Origin: Acidiphilium acidophilum
GTDB lineage: Bacteria; Pseudomonadota; Alphaproteobacteria; Acetobacterales; Acetobacteraceae
Length of the DNA: 64,000 bases
NCBI RefSeq assembly: GCF_033842475.1
Contig: NZ_JAWXYB010000018.1
Location: forward strand, 1,471,501-1,535,500
Direction of reading: 5' to 3'
The position numbers and the translations under genes were made by a program. The notes beneath the pieces were generated by a model. It worked only from the letters and a program-made list of their open reading frames with translations. It ran no database searches and was not told the origin of the DNA. Positions 9,438-18,432 of this stretch are shown one piece after another. Position 1 is the first letter of the stretch, and every line of letters starts with the position of its first letter.

Positions 9438-10571
9438 TCACTCCGCAGCCTGCGCCTCCTGTTTGGCCAGCGCCGCCGCCTCCTGCAATTTCGCCGCCCG
9501 GCGTTCGACCAGTTCGACCACATGGTCGATCATCGTCTCGCCTTCGACCGTATGATCCGTCTTGCCCGCCGCGTACACCATATGCCGCCCGTTGCCGCCG
9601 CCGGTCACCCCGAGGTCGGTCATCAGCGCCTCGCCGGGTCCGTTCACCACGCAGCCGATGATCGACAGCGTGATCGGCGTCTCGATATGCGCAAGCCGGT
9701 CCTCCAGCTTCGCCACCGTATCGATCACGTTGAACCCCTGCCGCGCGCAGGACGGGCACGAAATGATCCGCACCCCGCGATGCCTGATGCCGAGGGATTT
9801 CAGAATATCCCACCCGACCAGCACTTCCTCCTCGGGTTCCGCCGAGAGCGACACCCGCATGGTATCGCCGATCCCGGCCCACAGCAGCGAACCGAGCCCG
9901 ATCGAGGATTTCACCGTCCCGGTCCGCCGCCCGCCCGCCTCGGTAATCCCGATATGCAGCGGGTGATCGCACACATCCGCGAGCTGCTGATACGCGGCCA
10001 CCGCCATGAACACATCGGAGGCTTTCACGCTGATCTTGAATTCGTGGAAATCGTGATCTTCCAGAATCTTCGCATGTTCGAGCGCCGATTCCACGAGAGC
10101 CTCGGGGTTCGGCTCGCCGTATTTCTCCAGCAGATGCCGCTCCAGCGAACCCGCATTGACCCCGATGCGGATCGAGCACCCATGATCCCGCGCCGCATTC
10201 ACCACTTCGCGCACCCGCTCGGCGCTCCCGATATTGCCGGGATTGATCCGCAGACAAGCCGCCCCGGCCTTCGCCGCCTCGATCGCGCGCTTGTAGTGGA
10301 AATGGATATCGGCAACGATCGGCACGTTCACCTGCCGCACGATATCGGCCAGCGCCGCCGTCGCCGCCTCGTCCGGGCAGGACACCCGCACGATATCCAC
10401 GCCTGCCCGTTCGGCCCGGTGGATCTGCGCCACCGTCGCCGCGACATCGTCGGTCAGCGTATTGGTCATGGTCTGCACCGAAACCGGCGCATCACCCCCC
10501 ACCTTCACCGGGCCCACGCTGATCTGGCGGGATTTGCGGCGGGTGATCATCTGGTATTCGCGGTAGTTCAT
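9438..10571 (-). CDS. ispG: 4-hydroxy-3-methylbut-2-enyl diphosphate synthase (IspG)
   Basis: Fe-S enzyme of the MEP pathway; converts 2-C-methylerythritol 2,4-cyclodiphosphate to HMBPP, the precursor route to isoprenoids and hence hopanoids and quinones. 377 residues, the usual bacterial length. Seen are the barrel start [23 protein letters not shown], and the cluster-binding domain with Cys-Pro-Ser-Cys near residues 271-274, Cys-Val-Val-Asn-Gly-Pro-Gly-Glu near 306 (three Cys plus Glu ligands). ATG 10571 (Met-Asn-Tyr-Arg-Glu-Tyr) is 17 bp after the upstream RodZ-like stop. A longer frame to 10757 is only the antiparallel-frame shadow of that gene's repeats. No strong ribosome site precedes it, so coupling to the upstream gene is likely. 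Confidence 0.97.
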   Translation of the reverse strand: MNYREYQMITRRKSRQISVGPVKVGGDAPVSVQTMTNTLTDDVAATVAQIHRAERAGVDIVRVSCPDEAATAALADIVRQVNVPIVADIHFHYKRAIEAAKAGAACLRINPGNIGSAERVREVVNAARDHGCSIRIGVNAGSLERHLLEKYGEPNPEALVESALEHAKILEDHDFHEFKISVKASDVFMAVAAYQQLADVCDHPLHIGITEAGGRRTGTVKSSIGLGSLLWAGIGDTMRVSLSAEPEEEVLVGWDILKSLGIRHRGVRIISCPSCARQGFNVIDTVAKLEDRLAHIETPITLSIIGCVVNGPGEALMTDLGVTGGGNGRHMVYAAGKTDHTVEGETMIDHVVELVERRAAKLQEAAALAKQEAQAAE

Positions 10572-10587
10572 AATCTGGCTTTCGCGG

Positions 10588-11820
10588 TTATTGTGAGGAA
10601 GTCGGCGCACCGGTGCTTGTCGCCCCAGTACCTGTTGCCCCGGTACTTGTTGTTCCAGTGCCTGTCGTTCCAGTGCCCGTCGCTCCGGTGCTCGCCGTAT
10701 CCGAGCCAGTCGGCGGCGTTGCCGGCGCGGTGCTCCTGGCGCTCGCACCTTTCGCACCCGCAGTCGCCCCCGCTGCCGGGGTCAGCGGCACATGCCGCAT
10801 CACCGCGCCAACCGGGCCGAGCGGCGCGCCGGTCACCCCGTTACGAATCAGTTCGGTGCCGCCCGCATTGCCCGTCGTCAGGGTCAGTCCCGGTTCGTCC
10901 GGCACCGGCCAGGTCGATCCGGCCTTGAGCACCCGGCTGAACAGGATCGTGCCGCTCGGCCCCTGCACCTGCACCCAGCTATCCGCGCTCGCACTGATCA
11001 CCAGCGGTGCCGCGGCCCCCGATATCCCTTGTGCGGTCGTTGCCGATGCCGCAGGCGAAGCGGTCGAAGCGGTCCCCGCCGCGACCGAGCCCGTCGATGC
11101 CCCATTGGCCGGACCCGAACCCGACGTCCCGGTGGATGCCGCAACCGCAAGCGCCGCCGGGCCCGCCGCACCGTTCGTCGCGACAGAACTATCCGTCGGT
11201 GCCGATGCCGGGGTCTGGCCTTGCCCCGAAGCGACCGCCGTATCCGGATTTCCACTCGCCGGAGTCGCGGTCGATGGCGCGGTCACAGCCGGCTTCGGCG
11301 CGGTCACGACTTTTGGAACCGGTTGCTTCGGCACCGCCAGCGGCGCGAGCTTCGCCGGCACCGCCGGCACCATCTGCGCCATTTTCAACTCGTGTTCGGA
11401 ATGCCGGTACCACAGGAAATACGCCCCGATCCCGATCACCGCGACCAAAAACACAATCGCCCCCGGCGGAACCCCCCGGTCCGGCACCGGCTCGGGAAAG
11501 CTCAGGGTCGGCTGTTTCGGGCGGGTCATCCCTTCGGCCCGAAACCGGCGCAAAATCTCGTCGGGGTCCAACCCCATCGTCTCGGAATACGAGCGAATGA
11601 ATCCCGCCGCATATGCCGGGGCGGGCAGGGCGGACAAATCCCCGGCCTCGATCGCTTCGAGAAACGGCAGCCGGATCTTCAACCGCGTCGCGACGTCCGG
11701 CAGTTTCCATCCCAGCCGCTCGCGCACGCCCCGCAGTTCGGCCCCCACCCGCGCAGGGCCGCTCAGATCCGAAGTCTGGAATTCGGGAATCTTCATGCCG
11801 GTATCGCGGTTGCCGTTCAT
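10588..11820 (-). CDS. RodZ-like protein: HTH domain, one membrane segment, DUF4115
   Basis: About 410 residues. An N-terminal Cro/RodZ-type helix-turn-helix ([12 protein letters not shown], then Tyr-Ala-Ala-Gly-Phe-Ile-Arg-Ser-Tyr near residue 75) is followed by one membrane helix near 120-138 ([19 protein letters not shown]). A long Ala/Pro/Thr/Ser periplasmic linker leads to a DUF4115 domain near 285-340 (Ser-Trp-Val-Gln-Val, then [10 protein letters not shown]). RodZ links MreB to the cell-wall machinery. A gene of this type before ispG is a common bacterial order. The C-terminus is a Thr/Gly/Ala repeat encoded by 15-bp units. Start uncertain: ATG at 11820, 11796 and 11841 all lack a clear ribosome site. 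Confidence 0.85.
   Translation of the reverse strand: MNGNRDTGMKIPEFQTSDLSGPARVGAELRGVRERLGWKLPDVATRLKIRLPFLEAIEAGDLSALPAPAYAAGFIRSYSETMGLDPDEILRRFRAEGMTRPKQPTLSFPEPVPDRGVPPGAIVFLVAVIGIGAYFLWYRHSEHELKMAQMVPAVPAKLAPLAVPKQPVPKVVTAPKPAVTAPSTATPASGNPDTAVASGQGQTPASAPTDSSVATNGAAGPAALAVAASTGTSGSGPANGASTGSVAAGTASTASPAASATTAQGISGAAAPLVISASADSWVQVQGPSGTILFSRVLKAGSTWPVPDEPGLTLTTGNAGGTELIRNGVTGAPLGPVGAVMRHVPLTPAAGATAGAKGASARSTAPATPPTGSDTASTGATGTGTTGTGTTSTGATGTGATSTGAPTSSQ
10610..10699. repeat. Six degenerate 15-bp tandem units in the RodZ-like C-terminus
   Basis: On the + strand six consecutive 15-bp units begin at 10610, 10625, 10640, 10655, 10670 and 10685, with consensus CCRGTRCYTGTYGYY. On the coding strand they give a five-residue Thr/Gly/Ala/Ser repeat at the end of the RodZ-like protein, about 40 bp before the ispG start. 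Unit length keeps the frame, so copy number could change without breaking the gene. Confidence 0.85.
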
Positions 11821-11916
11821 ACTGTTCATCGCAGATATCATCCGTAGCCCAACTGACATCGTCGTCGGCTGTGCGGTGGCCAACACCAATCCAATCAGAT
11901 GTTTACCCTGATCCGC

Positions 11917-14184
11917 TCAGATCGGCAAACCATGCTCCCGCGCCCAGCCGGTCAACGGCTCGCGCAGCGAGGTTCCGGCGGCCCCGGCGCGCCGCAATTC
12001 GCGCAGCACCGGTCGCATCATCGCAAGGTCGGTCGCCGCCAGCATCGCCTTGACCGGCAGGATAGACGTACCCGACATCGAGAGCGTATCCACCCCGATC
12101 GCGGCGAACACCAGTGCATCCAGCGGTCGCCCCGCCGCCTCGCCACAGATCGAAAATCCGACCTCTTCCTCCGCACAGGCCGCCGCCAGCCCTTCGATCA
12201 GTTCGAGCACCGGTGCCGACAATATGTCGTAGCGATTGGCGAGCCGCGGCGTGCCCCGGTCGGCCGCGAACAGAAACTGCATCAGATCATTGGTGCCGAG
12301 CGAAATGAAATCCGCCTCCGCCAGCAATCCCGGCAATTGAAATAGCAGCGCCGGCACTTCGAGCATGGTCCCGATCTCGATATCGGTGGGCCGCTCGTCG
12401 AGCTTGGCCGCCTCCGCCTCAAGCAGGTCTCGCGCCGCGCGAAACTCCGCCACGGTCGCCACCATCGGAAACATCACCGACAGCCGATGCCCCGCCGCCC
12501 CCATCAGCAGGGCGCGCAGCTGCTTGCGCAGAATGACCGGACGATCGAGACCCACGCGCAGCGAACGCCAGCCCATCGCCGGGTTCTCCACCCCATCCTC
12601 CGCCTCGCCGGGCAGCATCTTGTCCGCCCCGAGATCGAGCGTGCGGAACACCACCCGCTGTCCGCCCGCGCGCTCGATCACCCGCCGGTAATCGGCGGCC
12701 TGCGCCGCCACCCCGGGAACCCGCGCCGCCGCCAGTGCCGCAATCTCGGTCCGGTAGAGCCCGATCCCCTCCGCGCCGGTCCGCGCCAGCTGATCGAGTT
12801 CGAACGCCAGGCCGACATTGAGCATCAGGGTCAGGCGCGTCCCGTCCTGCGTTTCGGCCGGGCGGTCGCGAAATGCGCTCAGCTCCGCCGCCCGCTCCGA
12901 CCGCGCCGCCAGCGCCCGGTCATAAAGGTTGGTCACTTCCGGATCCGGGCGCAGAATCAGTGCGCCCGAATCGGCATCGAGCAGCACGGTATCGCCCGCC
13001 TGCGCCGCTTCGGTCGCACCGGCCTCGACTGCGAGAGCGGGAATTTCGAGGGCCCGGGCCAGGATCGCGGCATGACCGCCCGAACTCGCCTCCTCGATCG
13101 CCACCCCGGCGATCCCGCGCCGGTGCCAGTCCAGCAGCTCGGCGGGGCCGAGCCGGCGCACGATCAAAATCATCCCGCTCGCATCGTCGGGCTTGGCGGT
13201 GCCCGCGCCCAGGGCGCTGAGCATCCGCTCGATCATGTCCTCGACATCGGCCAACCGCTCGCGCAGATACGGATCGGCGATCTTGCGCATCCGCCGCCGC
13301 AGTTCCGAGCCCACCTGATCGACCGCCGCCTCCGCGGTCAGCCCGTCGCCGATCGCGGTCCGGACCCGCTCCAGCCAGCCGGTCCCCTGCGAAATCAGCC
13401 GGTAGGCCTCCAGCACTTCGCGCGTCGCATGGCCTTTCGGCAAATGATCCGCCATCAGCGCATCGAGGCTCTGCTCCGCCTCCGCCATCGCGCGCTCCAG
13501 CCGGTCGGTCTCCACCGCCGGATCATCGGCCAGCACATGGCGCGGACCGGTCGAGCGGCCGAACGGCAGAGCCCGTCCGCGCACGATGCCCCCGGCCAGC
13601 GGATGCCCGGCATAACGCCGCGACAGCGAATCCCCCAACCCAGTCGGGGCGATATTGCCCGCACCCTGCGCGGACAATATCTCACCGAGCAGCATCGCGA
13701 TGGTCGAGATCGTCTCGACCTCGAACCCCTCATACTGCCGGGGCTCGACATTCTGCACCGCGATCACGCCCAGAATGCGCCCGGCGCGACGGATCGGCAC
13801 CGCAAGCATCGCCGCGTAACGGTCTTCGCCGGTCTCCGGCCGATAGGCGAATTCCGGATGGTTCTGGGCATCCGGCAGGTTCATCAACTCGCCCCGGGCA
13901 GCCGCGAGCCCGACGATACCCTCCCCGACGCGCAGGCGGGTCCGCCCCACTGCGCCGATCCGCAGCCCGTGGGTCGCCGCGAGTTCGAGCATTTCGCCCG
14001 GCCGCGCGACATAGATCGAGCAGACCGCGATATCGAGTTCGGTGGCGATCAGTTCGGTGAGTTCAGCAAGGCTGGAATTGCCCGCGGCGAGCCGCTCACG
14101 CAGTTTGGCGAACAACCGCCGCGCCGCCGCGAACGGTTCCGCATCGGGCGGGATCAGCGGGTCAGGCGGCGTTGCTTCGAGCAT
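11917..14184 (-). CDS. ptsP: Nitrogen-PTS enzyme I (PEP-protein phosphotransferase PtsP)
   Basis: First enzyme of the regulatory PTS-Ntr chain, transferring phosphate from PEP to NPr. 755 residues, the family length. Order: GAF domain about 20-170 (Glu-Leu-Asp-Ile-Ala-Val-Cys-Ser-Ile-Tyr-Val, Leu-Gly-Val-Ile-Ala-Val-Gln), EI N-terminal domain with swivelling His near residue 369 in SSGGHAAILARALEIPA, then the PEP-binding barrel (GLYRTEI, FRTLDLGADK, MFPMVAT) and the active Cys in CGEAAGRP near 680. Placement after lysC is a conserved alphaproteobacterial arrangement. The first 23 bp overlap the 3' end of the nitronate monooxygenase gene, which sits between lysC and ptsP here. NPr and EIIA-Ntr genes are not in the window. 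Confidence 0.95.
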   Translation of the reverse strand: MLEATPPDPLIPPDAEPFAAARRLFAKLRERLAAGNSSLAELTELIATELDIAVCSIYVARPGEMLELAATHGLRIGAVGRTRLRVGEGIVGLAAARGELMNLPDAQNHPEFAYRPETGEDRYAAMLAVPIRRAGRILGVIAVQNVEPRQYEGFEVETISTIAMLLGEILSAQGAGNIAPTGLGDSLSRRYAGHPLAGGIVRGRALPFGRSTGPRHVLADDPAVETDRLERAMAEAEQSLDALMADHLPKGHATREVLEAYRLISQGTGWLERVRTAIGDGLTAEAAVDQVGSELRRRMRKIADPYLRERLADVEDMIERMLSALGAGTAKPDDASGMILIVRRLGPAELLDWHRRGIAGVAIEEASSGGHAAILARALEIPALAVEAGATEAAQAGDTVLLDADSGALILRPDPEVTNLYDRALAARSERAAELSAFRDRPAETQDGTRLTLMLNVGLAFELDQLARTGAEGIGLYRTEIAALAAARVPGVAAQAADYRRVIERAGGQRVVFRTLDLGADKMLPGEAEDGVENPAMGWRSLRVGLDRPVILRKQLRALLMGAAGHRLSVMFPMVATVAEFRAARDLLEAEAAKLDERPTDIEIGTMLEVPALLFQLPGLLAEADFISLGTNDLMQFLFAADRGTPRLANRYDILSAPVLELIEGLAAACAEEEVGFSICGEAAGRPLDALVFAAIGVDTLSMSGTSILPVKAMLAATDLAMMRPVLRELRRAGAAGTSLREPLTGWAREHGLPI

Positions 14185-15196
14185 CCGCGAATGTCCCCAT
14201 GCGGCCCGCCTGCGCCGCCTCGGCCTGCGCGATCAGCTCGGCGATGATCTGGCCAACCGGCTGGATCGCGGTGACCATCCCGACCGACTGCCCCGCCATC
14301 ACCGAGCCCTGTTCGACATCGCCATCGATCACCGCGCGCCGCAGCGCACCGGCCCAGAAATGCTCGATCGAAAGCTGTGCCGCCTCTTTGGTCAGCTCCC
14401 CCGACTGGAACCGCTTCAGGGTCGCCGCCTGATGCGCCAGAAAATTCCGCGTCCCGTCATTGGCGAGGCCGCGCACCGGGATCACCGGAAATTGCGCGTC
14501 GAGTTGCACCGAGGGCACCGCGTCGCGCGCATTGGCGCGGATGAATGCAGCCTTGAAATTCGGATGCGCGATGCTCTCGCTCGACGCCGCGAATCGCGTG
14601 CCGAGCTGCACACCCGACGCCCCCATTTCCAGAAACGCAAGAATGGCTTCACCCCGCCCGATCCCGCCGGCGACGAACACCGGCACCTCGCGGATCACCG
14701 GCAATATCTCCTGCGCGAGCACGGTCAGCGACACCGGTCCGATATGCCCGCCCGCCTCGGAACCTTCGATCACCAGCGCATCCGCCCCGGATTTGATCAG
14801 CCGCTTCGCCAACACCAGTGCGGGCGCGAAGCATACCAGCTTCGCCCCGCTGTCGCGCACCGCCCGGACCGCGGCACCCGAGGGTACGCCACCCGCCAGC
14901 ACGACATGGCCGATCTCGTGGCGGATGCACACCTCGATCAAGTCGAGCAATTGCGGGTGCATCGTAATCAGATTGACGCCGAAGGGTTTTGCCGTGAGCG
15001 CCTTGGTCGCGGTGATTTCGGCATCGAGCAGGGACGGGTTCATCGAGCCGCAGGCGATCACGCCGAACCCGCCGGCATTGGAAATCGCGGAGACCAGATG
15101 CCGCTCGCTCACCCAGCTCATCGCACCACCCATGATGGCGGTTTCAGTGCCGAGGAAGGCGCACCCGCGCGCCCAGAGCCGATCGAGCGTGCCCAT
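14162..15196 (-). CDS. Nitronate monooxygenase / 2-nitropropane dioxygenase-family flavoprotein
   Basis: A 344-residue FMN-binding TIM-barrel protein of the NMO/FabK-like family. Seen are the N-terminal Pro-free start Trp-Ala-Arg-Gly-Cys-Ala-Phe-Leu-Gly, GGFGVIACG near residue 43, FGVNLIT near 72, the flavin-site IEGSEAGGHIGP near 143 and VAGGIGRGEAILAFLEMGASGVQLGTRF (first part GGIGRG near 175). Relatives oxidise nitronates such as propionate 3-nitronate; others are enoyl reductases, so the substrate is not certain. Its ATG overlaps the lysC stop as ATGA and its 3' end overlaps ptsP by 23 bp, making a tightly coupled lysC-NMO-ptsP unit. Confidence 0.88.
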   Translation of the reverse strand: MGTLDRLWARGCAFLGTETAIMGGAMSWVSERHLVSAISNAGGFGVIACGSMNPSLLDAEITATKALTAKPFGVNLITMHPQLLDLIEVCIRHEIGHVVLAGGVPSGAAVRAVRDSGAKLVCFAPALVLAKRLIKSGADALVIEGSEAGGHIGPVSLTVLAQEILPVIREVPVFVAGGIGRGEAILAFLEMGASGVQLGTRFAASSESIAHPNFKAAFIRANARDAVPSVQLDAQFPVIPVRGLANDGTRNFLAHQAATLKRFQSGELTKEAAQLSIEHFWAGALRRAVIDGDVEQGSVMAGQSVGMVTAIQPVGQIIAELIAQAEAAQAGRMGTFADARSNAA

Positions 15197-16413
15197 CAGA
15201 CCACGTCCAGCCCGTAAGCGGTATGCAGCGCCCGCACCGCAAGCTCGGTATATTCGGCGGCGATCAGCACGCTCACCTTGATCTCGCTGGTCGAGATGAC
15301 CAGGATGTTGATCCCCCGGCCGGCCAGGGCGCGGAACATCGTCCCGGCCACGCCGGCATGGCTGCGCATGCCGACACCCACCACCGAAATCTTCGCGACA
15401 TCCGCATCGATCGACAGGTCGGCGTACTGGATTTCGGCGTGCATCGCCTCCAGCACCGCCCGCGCGCGCGGCAGTTCGGTCTTGTTCATGGTGAACGTCA
15501 TGTCGGTCGTGCCATCCTCGGAGACGTTCTGCACGATCATGTCGACATTGATGCTCGCCTCGGCCAGAGGGCCGAACACCGAAGCCGCGATGCCCGGCCG
15601 GTCCGGCACCCGGCGGATGGTGACCTTCGCTTCATCCCGCGAGTAGGCGATACCGGCCACGATTTCCTGTTCCACGATCTCATCCTCATCAACAACCAGA
15701 GTTCCGGGAGCGTCCGAAAAACTTGAGAGTACCTGAACCCGCACCCGTTCCTTCATCGCGAGCTCGACCGACCGCGTCTGCAGCACTTTCGCACCGACCG
15801 AAGCGAGCTCCAACATCTCCTCATACGTGATTGCGGCAAGTTTACGCGCCTTGCGCACGATCCGCGGATCGGTGGTGTAAACCCCGTCGACATCGGTATA
15901 AATGTCGCACCGGTCCGCCCCGATCGCCGCCGCCACCGCGACCGCCGAGGTATCGGACCCGCCGCGTCCCAGCGTGGTGATCCGCCGGTCAGGCCCGATC
16001 CCCTGGAACCCCGCGATCACCGGCACCTGACCCGTCTGCATCCGCCGGATCAGTTCCGCCCCGTCGATCGAAGCGATCCGCGCCTTGCCGTGCTGGCCAT
16101 CTGTCGCAACCGGAACCTGCCAGCCGGTCCAGGACCGGGCTTCCACGCCGAGCGTCTGCAGCGCGATCGCGAGCAGCCCCACCGTCACCTGTTCGCCGGT
16201 CGCGACGACGGTGTCGTATTCCCGCGCATCGTAGAGCGGCGAGAGGTCCTGGCACCACGCGACCAGCTGATTGGTCGCCCCCGCCATTGCCGAAGTCACC
16301 ACCGCGACCTCGTGCCCGGCATCGACCTCGCGCTTCACCCGGGCGGCGACGTTGCGGATCCGGTCCAGATCGGCGACCGATGTGCCGCCGAATTTCATCA
16401 CGATGCGCGCCAT
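15196..16413 (-). CDS. lysC: Aspartate kinase
   Basis: Phosphorylates aspartate as the first step to lysine, threonine, methionine and diaminopimelate. 405 residues, the monofunctional class. The N-terminal nucleotide-binding signature KFGGTSVADLDRI starts at residue 6; GRGGSDTSAVAVAAA near 148 and the Asp-Val-Asp-Gly-Val-Tyr-Thr-Thr-Asp-Pro-Arg substrate loop near 175 are intact. Two C-terminal ACT domains (from about 265, with VPDRPGIAA and VGVGMRSHAGVAG) imply feedback control by end products. Divergent from ubiG with 115-130 bp between, which must hold both promoters; I see no clear consensus there. Confidence 0.97.
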   Translation of the reverse strand: MARIVMKFGGTSVADLDRIRNVAARVKREVDAGHEVAVVTSAMAGATNQLVAWCQDLSPLYDAREYDTVVATGEQVTVGLLAIALQTLGVEARSWTGWQVPVATDGQHGKARIASIDGAELIRRMQTGQVPVIAGFQGIGPDRRITTLGRGGSDTSAVAVAAAIGADRCDIYTDVDGVYTTDPRIVRKARKLAAITYEEMLELASVGAKVLQTRSVELAMKERVRVQVLSSFSDAPGTLVVDEDEIVEQEIVAGIAYSRDEAKVTIRRVPDRPGIAASVFGPLAEASINVDMIVQNVSEDGTTDMTFTMNKTELPRARAVLEAMHAEIQYADLSIDADVAKISVVGVGMRSHAGVAGTMFRALAGRGINILVISTSEIKVSVLIAAEYTELAVRALHTAYGLDVV

Positions 16414-16544
16414 AACAATCCGTTCGTTGCCCTGGGTCGTTTTTGTCTGGGGAGTTTTGCTTGCGTTGCGCGGAGCGCTTGCCGCTTCGCCCTCGCGGGT
16501 TCACATAACGGGCAAGGCGGCAGAGGGCAATGCAAGGACGCATG

Positions 16545-17261
16545 ATGATCACGGAACGAAGCGGCGCCGCCGACCGGCGCGAGGTTGACAAATTCGATGC
16601 GCTGGCGAGCAGCTGGTGGGACCGCACCGGCCCGATGCGCCCGCTCCACGCGATGAACCCCGCCCGCACCGCATGGGTGATGCAACGCGTGCGCCGCCGG
16701 TTCGGCGATCATCCGGTCCGTGTGCTCGATGTCGGTTGCGGTGCCGGACTTCTCGCCGAGAGCCTGACCCGCGCAGGCTGCGACGTGACCGGGATCGACG
16801 CCGCCGGTGCTGCGATCGCCGCCGCACGGGCCCATGCGGCTTCCCAGGGTCTGACCATCGCCTATCGCGCGGCGGAAACCGGCGATCTGCTGGCTGAAGG
16901 AGTGCGGTTTCCGGTGATTACCGCGCTTGAGGTCATCGAGCATGTGCCCGACCCTCAGGGCTTCCTCGACGATCTCGCCGGTCTGCTCGAACCGGGCGGC
17001 CTTGTTTTCATCTCGACGTTGAACCGCACCGCGCAATCCTTCGCCGTGGCGAAACTCGGGGCCGAATATCTGGCGAGACTGCTGCCGGTCGGCACCCATT
17101 CATGGGCGCGCTTCATAACCCCTGGCGAACTCGCGACGCTGTGCCGCAATGCCGGGCTGCGCTTCGGTGATGTCGCCGGGCTGGTGCCCCGGCCGCTCGC
17201 GGGCGGGTTCAGGGAATCACGAAATGTCGGGGTAAACTACATCGCGATGGCGAACGGCTGA
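16545..17261 (+). CDS. ubiG: Ubiquinone biosynthesis O-methyltransferase UbiG
   Basis: SAM-dependent enzyme performing both O-methylations in ubiquinone synthesis, active at the inner face of the membrane. 238 residues. The family N-terminus with Lys-Phe-Asp-Ala-Leu-Ala-Ser-Ser-Trp-Trp-Asp and PMRPLHAMNP near residue 36 is followed by SAM motif I VLDVGCGAGLLAE near 64, motif II around Ile-Thr-Ala-Leu-Glu-Val-Ile-Glu-His-Val near 127, and FISTLNRT near 156. Start ATG 16545 is chosen because AAGGA lies 6 bases before it; ATG 16542 and 16530 are also in frame. Divergent from lysC, as in many alphaproteobacteria. Confidence 0.95.
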   Translation: MITERSGAADRREVDKFDALASSWWDRTGPMRPLHAMNPARTAWVMQRVRRRFGDHPVRVLDVGCGAGLLAESLTRAGCDVTGIDAAGAAIAAARAHAASQGLTIAYRAAETGDLLAEGVRFPVITALEVIEHVPDPQGFLDDLAGLLEPGGLVFISTLNRTAQSFAVAKLGAEYLARLLPVGTHSWARFITPGELATLCRNAGLRFGDVAGLVPRPLAGGFRESRNVGVNYIAMANG

Positions 17262-17289
17262 CCCTGACAGTAGCCGATGGGAAAGCGAT

Positions 17290-17366
17290 TGGTCGGAGCG
17301 GCGGGATTCGAACCCACGACCCCCAGTCCCCCAGACTGATGCGCTACCAGGCTGCGCTACGCTCCG
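17290..17366 (-). tRNA. tRNA-Pro (anticodon GGG)
   Basis: The minus strand folds into a full cloverleaf: acceptor CGGAGCG pairs with CGCTCCG, D arm with GCGC-AGCCTGGTA-GCGC, anticodon stem TCAGT with ACTGG, loop CTGGGGG giving anticodon GGG, and T arm with GTTCGAATC. CCA is encoded at the 3' end. Standard 77 nt with CCA. Confidence 0.97.
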
Positions 17367-17407
17367 ACCCGATGGTCCTTAGCAAGTTGAAACCGGGAGG
17401 GCAAACC

Positions 17408-17998
17408 TCACCCGGCGACGAGACGCCGCAAACGTTCGAGATCGTCGAGTGTCGCGCGCAATGTGCGTCGCAGGATTGCGTTGTTGCGATGAGCATGAGC
17501 CAGGGCACGGGCATCATCGGTGTCCACCGATGCGGCGGGGGGCGACGGCGAGGCCAATGGCGGGGTGTGATGGATCGGCAGTTCCGGCAGGTCGGCGCGC
17601 GGCACGGCAGTGGCCGCGAGACTCGCCGTGGCGGCACGTTCGGCGGCGGCGGCGGCGCGCTCCTCCTCCGATGCCGGTGGGATCTGGTCGTGCAGGGCAC
17701 CGCCGCCTTCCTTGAGCAGCCGCTGCACACCCTTGATCGTATAGCCCTGAATATAAAGCAGATTGGCGATTCGCCGCAGCAGCACCACATCGTCAGGGCG
17801 GTAGTAGCGCCGTCCGCCACCGCGCTTCAGCGGCTTGATTCGGGGAAACTTGGTCTCCCAGAAGCGCAGCACGTGCTGCGGAACATGCAGTTCGTCCGCC
17901 ACCTCGCTGATGGTGCGATATGCCTCGGCGGATTTACGCGGGCGAAGGCGGCTCGCTTCATCGCCCTCCATCGCAAACGGATCGGTATCCATCGTCAA
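17408..17998 (-). CDS. MerR-family regulator of the plsX-fabH-ihfA operon
   Basis: A 196-residue DNA-binding protein. The MerR winged helix runs about 27-95: [11 protein letters not shown], LRFWETKFP, then [15 protein letters not shown]. An Ala/Pro-rich stretch and a short C-terminal coiled segment ([19 protein letters not shown]) follow. There are no Cys metal ligands of the classic metal sensors. This gene after ihfA is a fixed alphaproteobacterial order; its targets are unknown to me. The ATG overlaps the ihfA stop as ATGA, so it is translationally coupled. tRNA-Pro lies just downstream. Confidence 0.92.
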   Translation of the reverse strand: MTMDTDPFAMEGDEASRLRPRKSAEAYRTISEVADELHVPQHVLRFWETKFPRIKPLKRGGGRRYYRPDDVVLLRRIANLLYIQGYTIKGVQRLLKEGGGALHDQIPPASEEERAAAAAERAATASLAATAVPRADLPELPIHHTPPLASPSPPAASVDTDDARALAHAHRNNAILRRTLRATLDDLERLRRLVAG

Positions 17999-18321
17999 GC
18001 GCCGGATGCCGCAGATTTGGCCCGATCAGGTGCCTCGCCGTGATCCACGGCTTCGCGCAGGATCTGGCTGGGGCGAAAGATCAGAACGCGGCGCGGCAGG
18101 ATCGGAACTTCCTTTCCGGTCTTGGGGTTCCGGCCGATCCGGCGGCCTTTCTGGCGCACCGAAAACGTCCCGAACCCGCTGATTTTAAGGGAATCCCCTT
18201 CCGCCAAAGCGGATTTCATCCGGTCGAGCACCGATTCGAGCAGTTCGGCGGATTCGTTGCGCGACAACCCTACCGCAGCGTAGATCGATTCAGCCAGTCC
18301 TGCGCGGGTCAAGGTGCTCAT
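17995..18321 (-). CDS. ihfA: Integration host factor subunit alpha
   Basis: Nucleoid DNA-bending protein that pairs with IHF-beta. 108 residues. Seen are the dimer helices ([10 protein letters not shown]), [20 protein letters not shown] with the beta-arm approach, and the arm tip Arg-Asn-Pro-Lys-Thr-Gly-Lys-Glu near residue 65, with the conserved Pro that intercalates DNA. The position after fabH and before merR supports alpha rather than HU or beta. About 110 bp separate it from fabH, which may hold an internal promoter. Confidence 0.96.
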   Translation of the reverse strand: MSTLTRAGLAESIYAAVGLSRNESAELLESVLDRMKSALAEGDSLKISGFGTFSVRQKGRRIGRNPKTGKEVPILPRRVLIFRPSQILREAVDHGEAPDRAKSAASGA

Positions 18322-18432
18322 CGGTCAAGATTAGCAAGAAAGCCGGACCGGTCAACCAGTTTCAGGACGCTGGGCCGAAAGAGACTGGATTTGAAGGAGA
18401 ATTCGACATTTCGGCCACGCTGGCCGCACCGG

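Noticed and set aside
13060-13100. Unusual active-site His motif in PtsP (SSGGHAAI)
   Set aside because: Alignment with remembered alphaproteobacterial PtsP (EEGSxSSHAAI) shows the same length and conserved His; only neighbouring residues differ.
12487-14247. 586-codon + strand frame opposite ptsP
   Set aside because: Arg/Pro/His-rich shadow of the real ptsP gene.
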